Below are positions 60,521 through 64,000 of a stretch of 64,000 bases of DNA, piece by piece. A model generated the notes under the pieces. The model was not told where the DNA came from. It ran no database searches and saw nothing but the letters and a program-made list of their open reading frames with translations. The DNA is from Aquificota bacterium (GTDB lineage: Bacteria > Aquificota > Aquificia > Aquificales > Aquificaceae). Numbering within the stretch: position 1 is the first letter of the stretch; each line of letters opens with the position of its first letter. Position numbers and translations under genes: made by a program. The stretch lies in the NCBI GenBank assembly GCA_018771605.1, contig CP076324.1, forward strand, positions 1,465,700 to 1,529,699. The letters run 5' to 3'.

Positions 60521-61716
60521 CTTTTCCTTACCCTTCCCAAGACCTTTAGTGGCAGGCCAAATACCTTGGTAAAGTTGGCGCCAGCCTTGTGGTCAAAGGC
60601 ATCCTTTTCTGAGTAGGTGGCAAGGTCCTCCACATAAAGGCTGTTGGGTGATGTCCTTCCTACCACCTGCACATGGCCCTTGTAAAGCTTTAGCCTTACT
60701 TTACCACTTACATACTTGGCAAGCCTTGAGGTAAAGGCATCCAAAGCCTCTCTCAAAGGCGAAAACCAAAGGCCTTCATAGACTACCTTGGCATACTCAT
60801 GGGGGATATGTGTCAAAAAGTAGTGGAAGGTAAAGCGGTCAAGCACGAGGGAAAGGAGGTCCCTGTAGGCCTCGTAGAGCACCGTTGCGCCGGGGGCTTC
60901 ATACACCTCCCTGCTCTTTATGCCCACAAGCCTGTTTTCCACCATATCTATCCTGCCTATGCCATGCCTTCCTGCTATGGCGTTGAGGTCAAGGATAAGC
61001 TGGCTAAGATTTTCATACCTTTTGCCCTTTATGCCAACTGGCACACCCTCCTCAAACTCTATCTCTATATACTCTGGCTCCTCTGGAGCCTTTTGAGGGC
61101 TTTGTGTCCATTCAAAGGCGTCTTCTGGTGGCTCCTCCCATGGGTCCTCCAAAGGTCCACATTCAATAGATATTCCCCAAAGGTTTTTGTCTATGGAATA
61201 GGGCTTGTCCTTTGTGGCTTTTACGGGTATTTGGTGCCTTAGGGCATACTCTACTTCTTCTTCTCTGGATTTGAATTCCCACTCTCTAACCGGTGCCAAC
61301 ACTTCAATGTCCGGATTTAGGGCCCAGACAGAAAGCTCAAACCTAACCTGGTCGTTTCCCTTACCGGTGGAGCCATGGGCCACATAGTCTGCACCAAACT
61401 TTTCCGCATACTCTACAAGCTTTTTGGCAATAAGGGGCCTTGAGAGGCTTGCGGTAAGAGGATATTTGCCCTCATAGAGGGCCAAGGCCCTAAGGGTAGG
61501 AAGGCAGTATTCTCTTGCAAACTCCTCCTTTAGGTCCTCCACTATGGCCTCTACGGCCCCAGAGGCCTTTGCCTTGGAGGGAATTTCAGAAAGCTCTTCA
61601 CCTTGGCCCACATCGGCCGTGTAGGTTATGACCTCATAGCCCCTATCGGTGAGCCATCGCACTATTACAGATGTATCCAAACCACCGGAATAGGCAAGGA
61701 TAACTCTTTTTGGCAT
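60517..61716 (-). CDS. argG: argininosuccinate synthase ArgG
   Basis: A 399-residue enzyme from ATG 61716 (an upstream in-frame start at 61746 lies before the TATAAT and is rejected). It joins citrulline and aspartate. RVILAYSGGLDTSVIVRWL is the ATP pyrophosphatase P-loop, AHGSTGKGNDQVRFE the adenine/citrulline site, IDMVENRLVGIKSREVYEAP and RLYKGHVQVVGR follow. The -10 box TATAAT (61728-61723) ends six bases before the ATG, so the mRNA is probably leaderless. AroD is downstream by overlap. Confidence 0.96.
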   Translation of the reverse strand: MPKRVILAYSGGLDTSVIVRWLTDRGYEVITYTADVGQGEELSEIPSKAKASGAVEAIVEDLKEEFAREYCLPTLRALALYEGKYPLTASLSRPLIAKKLVEYAEKFGADYVAHGSTGKGNDQVRFELSVWALNPDIEVLAPVREWEFKSREEEVEYALRHQIPVKATKDKPYSIDKNLWGISIECGPLEDPWEEPPEDAFEWTQSPQKAPEEPEYIEIEFEEGVPVGIKGKRYENLSQLILDLNAIAGRHGIGRIDMVENRLVGIKSREVYEAPGATVLYEAYRDLLSLVLDRFTFHYFLTHIPHEYAKVVYEGLWFSPLREALDAFTSRLAKYVSGKVRLKLYKGHVQVVGRTSPNSLYVEDLATYSEKDAFDHKAGANFTKVFGLPLKVLGRVRKR

Positions 61717-61722
61717 GATGGT

Positions 61723-61728
61723 ATTATA
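61723..61728 (-). promoter_or_regulatory. -10 box of argG (leaderless start)
   Basis: A perfect TATAAT on the minus strand, six bases before the argG ATG, with no Shine-Dalgarno sequence between. No convincing -35 hexamer is seen at 16-18 bases. Confidence 0.45.
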
Positions 61729-61801
61729 GCATATGATAAAAGCCATAAGGAAATCTTACCTTTAGGGTATAAATTTTCTTAAAAACTCAAGGAGGGTTAT
61801 T

Positions 61802-63313
61802 ATGGAAACAAGGGAGGTTCACTATAGAGCTTACAGGCCAAGACCCTTTACAAAGGAGGAAAGGCCTCACACCACCATACTCTTTGGAGGCCTAACTTGG
61901 AAGCACGAAAGATTGATACAAGGCTCTCTGGAGAGGATGGGTTATAAGGCACAGCCTTTGCCCAACATAGAGAGGGTGGACCTGGATATTGGAAAGGAAT
62001 ACATAGATGTGGGCGCATGCTGTCCCACTACTTTTACTGCGGGCAACTTGGCAAGGACGCTTATAAGCATCAAGGAAAAAGAAGGTGAGGAGGCTGTAAA
62101 AAACAATTATCTTTTTGTCACGGTAGGTGCCTGCGGACCTTGTAGATTTGGCCAATACCATGAGTCTTATGAGAGGGTCCTTGAGGGCTTAAACCTTAGG
62201 GACTTTAGGTTATTCCTTTTGGACCTACTTCAGATGGAGCAGTCTGCGCCGGGGGGTGGCCTTGAGATAAACATGCCTTTGACCTTTGGGCTTATATACG
62301 CCATGTTTTTGGGAGACCTTATAACCGATATGGAGTATGCCACAAGACCTTATGAAGTAAGGGAAGGGCAAACGGACAGGGTGGTAAAAGAGAGCATAGA
62401 ACTGCTCTATGAGAGGCTAAAAAACAGGCCCATAAAGGGCAAAAAGCTGGATTCTCTCCTTTGGCATGTGTTTACAGACTATTTTGTAAAGGCTTTGAAA
62501 AAAGTAAAAAGCCTTTGGGATGAGGTGGAGGTAGACAGGTTAAGGGTAAAGCCAAAGGTTAAAATAACGGGCGAGTTTTGGCTTCAGACCCATGAGGGGG
62601 ATGGAAACTACAACATAAAGAGGTGGCTGGAAAGGGAAGGGGCGGAGGTGATCCCACCACCTATAGCTGTTTGGATGGACTACCTTATAAACATGGAGCT
62701 TTTCAAGCTTGAGGATGCCAAGGGCTTTGTCAAAAAGTATTACCTTAAGAAAAGCGCCGTAGGCGCCATAGCCTACCTTTACAGGTTTGTATATAACAGG
62801 CTAAGGAAGGCCTTAAACAACATACCAAACCCACTGCCAGACCAAAGGCAGTTGAAAGAGCTGGCAAGGCCATACTTTTACTACAGGCTTACCGGTGGGG
62901 AGGGCCACATGCTAATAGGGAAGGCCCTGTATGCCTACAAGAGAAAACAAGCCCATATGATATGCGAGCTTTCTCCCTATGGGTGCTTGCCCAATACCAT
63001 GTCCATAGGAGCTATGGCAAAGGTTTTGGGAGACTACCCAGACCTCCTCTATGCACCCATTGAGATAAAGGGAGATGCGGAGGTACATGCCTACTCAAGA
63101 TGTCAGATGATACTAACGGAGGCAAAAAGGAGGGCAAGGGAGGAGTTTGAAGAGGTGCTAGAAAGGACAGGCTTAACCGTAGAAGATATAAGGAACTTTG
63201 AGGAGGAACATCCAGAGCTAAGGAAAGCTACCTATAAGGTGCCTCACTACGGGTATGCGGGCACTGCCAGCAACTATGTGATGCATGTGGCCAAGCTTAT
63301 GGGTAGGGGGTAG
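61802..63313 (+). CDS. DUF2229 / acyl-CoA dehydratase activase-related protein
   Basis: A 503-residue protein of the CoA-dehydratase-activase-associated (DUF2229) family. Conserved cysteines are grouped in DVGACCPTTFTAGN, TVGACGPCRFGQYHESYERV, MICELSPYGCLPNTMS and AYSRCQM, suitable for iron-sulfur binding. In many bacteria this part is fused to a BcrAD/BadF ATPase in one large protein; here the ATPase is a separate gene two bases downstream. AGGAGGG precedes the ATG. The role may be ATP-driven electron transfer to a low-potential cluster, but the acceptor enzyme is not known. Confidence 0.78.
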   Translation: METREVHYRAYRPRPFTKEERPHTTILFGGLTWKHERLIQGSLERMGYKAQPLPNIERVDLDIGKEYIDVGACCPTTFTAGNLARTLISIKEKEGEEAVKNNYLFVTVGACGPCRFGQYHESYERVLEGLNLRDFRLFLLDLLQMEQSAPGGGLEINMPLTFGLIYAMFLGDLITDMEYATRPYEVREGQTDRVVKESIELLYERLKNRPIKGKKLDSLLWHVFTDYFVKALKKVKSLWDEVEVDRLRVKPKVKITGEFWLQTHEGDGNYNIKRWLEREGAEVIPPPIAVWMDYLINMELFKLEDAKGFVKKYYLKKSAVGAIAYLYRFVYNRLRKALNNIPNPLPDQRQLKELARPYFYYRLTGGEGHMLIGKALYAYKRKQAHMICELSPYGCLPNTMSIGAMAKVLGDYPDLLYAPIEIKGDAEVHAYSRCQMILTEAKRRAREEFEEVLERTGLTVEDIRNFEEEHPELRKATYKVPHYGYAGTASNYVMHVAKLMGRG

Positions 63314-63315
63314 CC

Positions 63316-64000
63316 ATGCTTTTGCTTGGTATAGATGTGGGAAGCACCACCTGTAAGTATGTTTTGACGGATGAAAAAGGGAACATCCTTGACAAGGCCT
63401 ATGAGAGGCACAACACAAAGCAGGCGGAAAAGGTATTGGAGTTTCTCCTAAGGCTGGAAGGTCAATATGGCTTAAGGCATGGAAGGGATAGGGTTTATAT
63501 AACAGGCTCCGGTGGGGGCTTTATAGGAAGCCTCATAGGTGCAAGGTTTGTGCAGGAGGTGGTTGCCGTTGCCACGGCGGTGGAAAGGTTGCATCCCGAT
63601 GTGAGGTTTGTGAGCGAGATAGGCGGAGAGGACATGAAGACCATCTTTATAAAGGAGCAGGAGGGAAAAAGGAACAGGCAGGTGTATATGCAGAATGTAT
63701 GCGCTGGAGGCACGGGCACCTTTATAGAAAAGGTGGGCAGAAAGCTTGGCATACCACCAGAAGAGCTATCTCAGATGGACTATGAGGGCTATACGCTCCA
63801 CCGCATAAGCTCCAAGTGTGGCATCTTTGCAGAGGCAGATGTAAACTCCCTTGTAAAGGCGGGCGTTCCAGTGGAAGAGATCATAGCTTCCCTCTTTGAG
63901 GCCGTTGTCTATCAAAATTTGGCCCAGCTCACAAAAGGAAACACTCCCCTTCCAAAGGTCCTTCTTTTAGGTGGTCCCAACCTCTTCTTTAAGGGCCTTC
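63316..64000 (+). CDS. BcrAD/BadF/HgdC-type activase ATPase (cut by right edge)
   Basis: An ATPase of the CoA-dehydratase activator family; 228 codons are present and the gene runs off the window. LLLGIDVGSTTCKYVLTD is the phosphate-1 loop of the ASKHA fold, GSGGGFIGSLIGA, SEIGGEDMKTIFI, QNVCAGGTGTFIEK and SSKCGIFAEADVNSL with the two cysteines that hold the 4Fe-4S cluster between subunits. It starts two bases after the DUF2229 stop, so the pair makes an ATP-driven electron-transfer unit. The partner may be a dehydratase-like double-cubane protein elsewhere. Confidence 0.85.
   Translation, partial: MLLLGIDVGSTTCKYVLTDEKGNILDKAYERHNTKQAEKVLEFLLRLEGQYGLRHGRDRVYITGSGGGFIGSLIGARFVQEVVAVATAVERLHPDVRFVSEIGGEDMKTIFIKEQEGKRNRQVYMQNVCAGGTGTFIEKVGRKLGIPPEELSQMDYEGYTLHRISSKCGIFAEADVNSLVKAGVPVEEIIASLFEAVVYQNLAQLTKGNTPLPKVLLLGGPNLFFKGL

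Overview
The window fits the chromosome of a hydrogen-oxidising, thermophilic member of the Aquificaceae (Hydrogenobacter/Thermocrinis type). The grounds are a biotin carboxylase that I recognise as the 2-oxoglutarate carboxylase small subunit (CfiB) of the reductive TCA cycle next to its large subunit, a short Aquifex-length WaaA, a stand-alone 5'-3' exonuclease, a bacterial inositol-phosphate synthase and very tight gene packing with heavy AGG/ATA codon use. It is a Gram-negative cell (LpxK, WaaA, TonB receptor, TolC proteins) with at least one flagellar rod gene. The assignment is an inference; no 16S gene is present.

Layout, left to right. 1-2470 (minus): osmC-like gene, cfiB and the start of cfiA. 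2666-4289: moaE, moaA and a Trm112-like gene, meeting a HAD phosphatase and a LysR regulator. 5974-9874: the housekeeping sigma factor, a hydroxyacid dehydrogenase, a double-ACT protein and peptide deformylase. 9875-10534: a palindrome-rich inverted-repeat element and the promoter of a copper-type TonB receptor. 12609-17175: terminator, two small membrane proteins, purD, trpG/pabA, a UPF0104 flippase-like protein and lpxK.

17299-29541 is the most distinctive block: a complete Pel-type exopolysaccharide operon in the order pelC-D-E-F-G-A and then PelB encoded as two separate genes. It keeps the c-di-GMP RxxD site of PelD and the deacetylase and hydrolase residues of PelA. It is followed by tRNA-Lys(CTT), into which the convergent glgB gene runs. 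31545-39776 holds a periplasmic DsrE-like gene, trpF, a thioesterase, htpX behind an elaborate pseudoknot-forming leader, a second copy of the inverted-repeat element, waaA, ino1, gcvH, gcvPA and small unknown genes.

39793-46543 is a six-gene, fully overlapping efflux operon (RND-type adaptor, TolC, TetR, TolC, EmrA, EmrB) with a perfect operator palindrome at its promoter. 46658-64000 is mostly housekeeping: phoH, ybeY, truA, argB, fabD, GT9/ligase-type LPS genes, a LonB-like protease, flgF, exonuclease, thiE, fur with a Fur box, a transglycosylase, aroD, argG and a CoA-dehydratase-activase pair cut by the right edge.

Two genome-wide habits show. Eight of nine convergent junctions overlap, four of them by a shared 4-base stop (TTAA or TTAG). 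Several genes at promoters have TATAAT-like boxes only 6-7 bases before the start codon, implying leaderless mRNAs beside ordinary Shine-Dalgarno genes. No CRISPR array, IS transposase, prophage or rRNA gene was seen.
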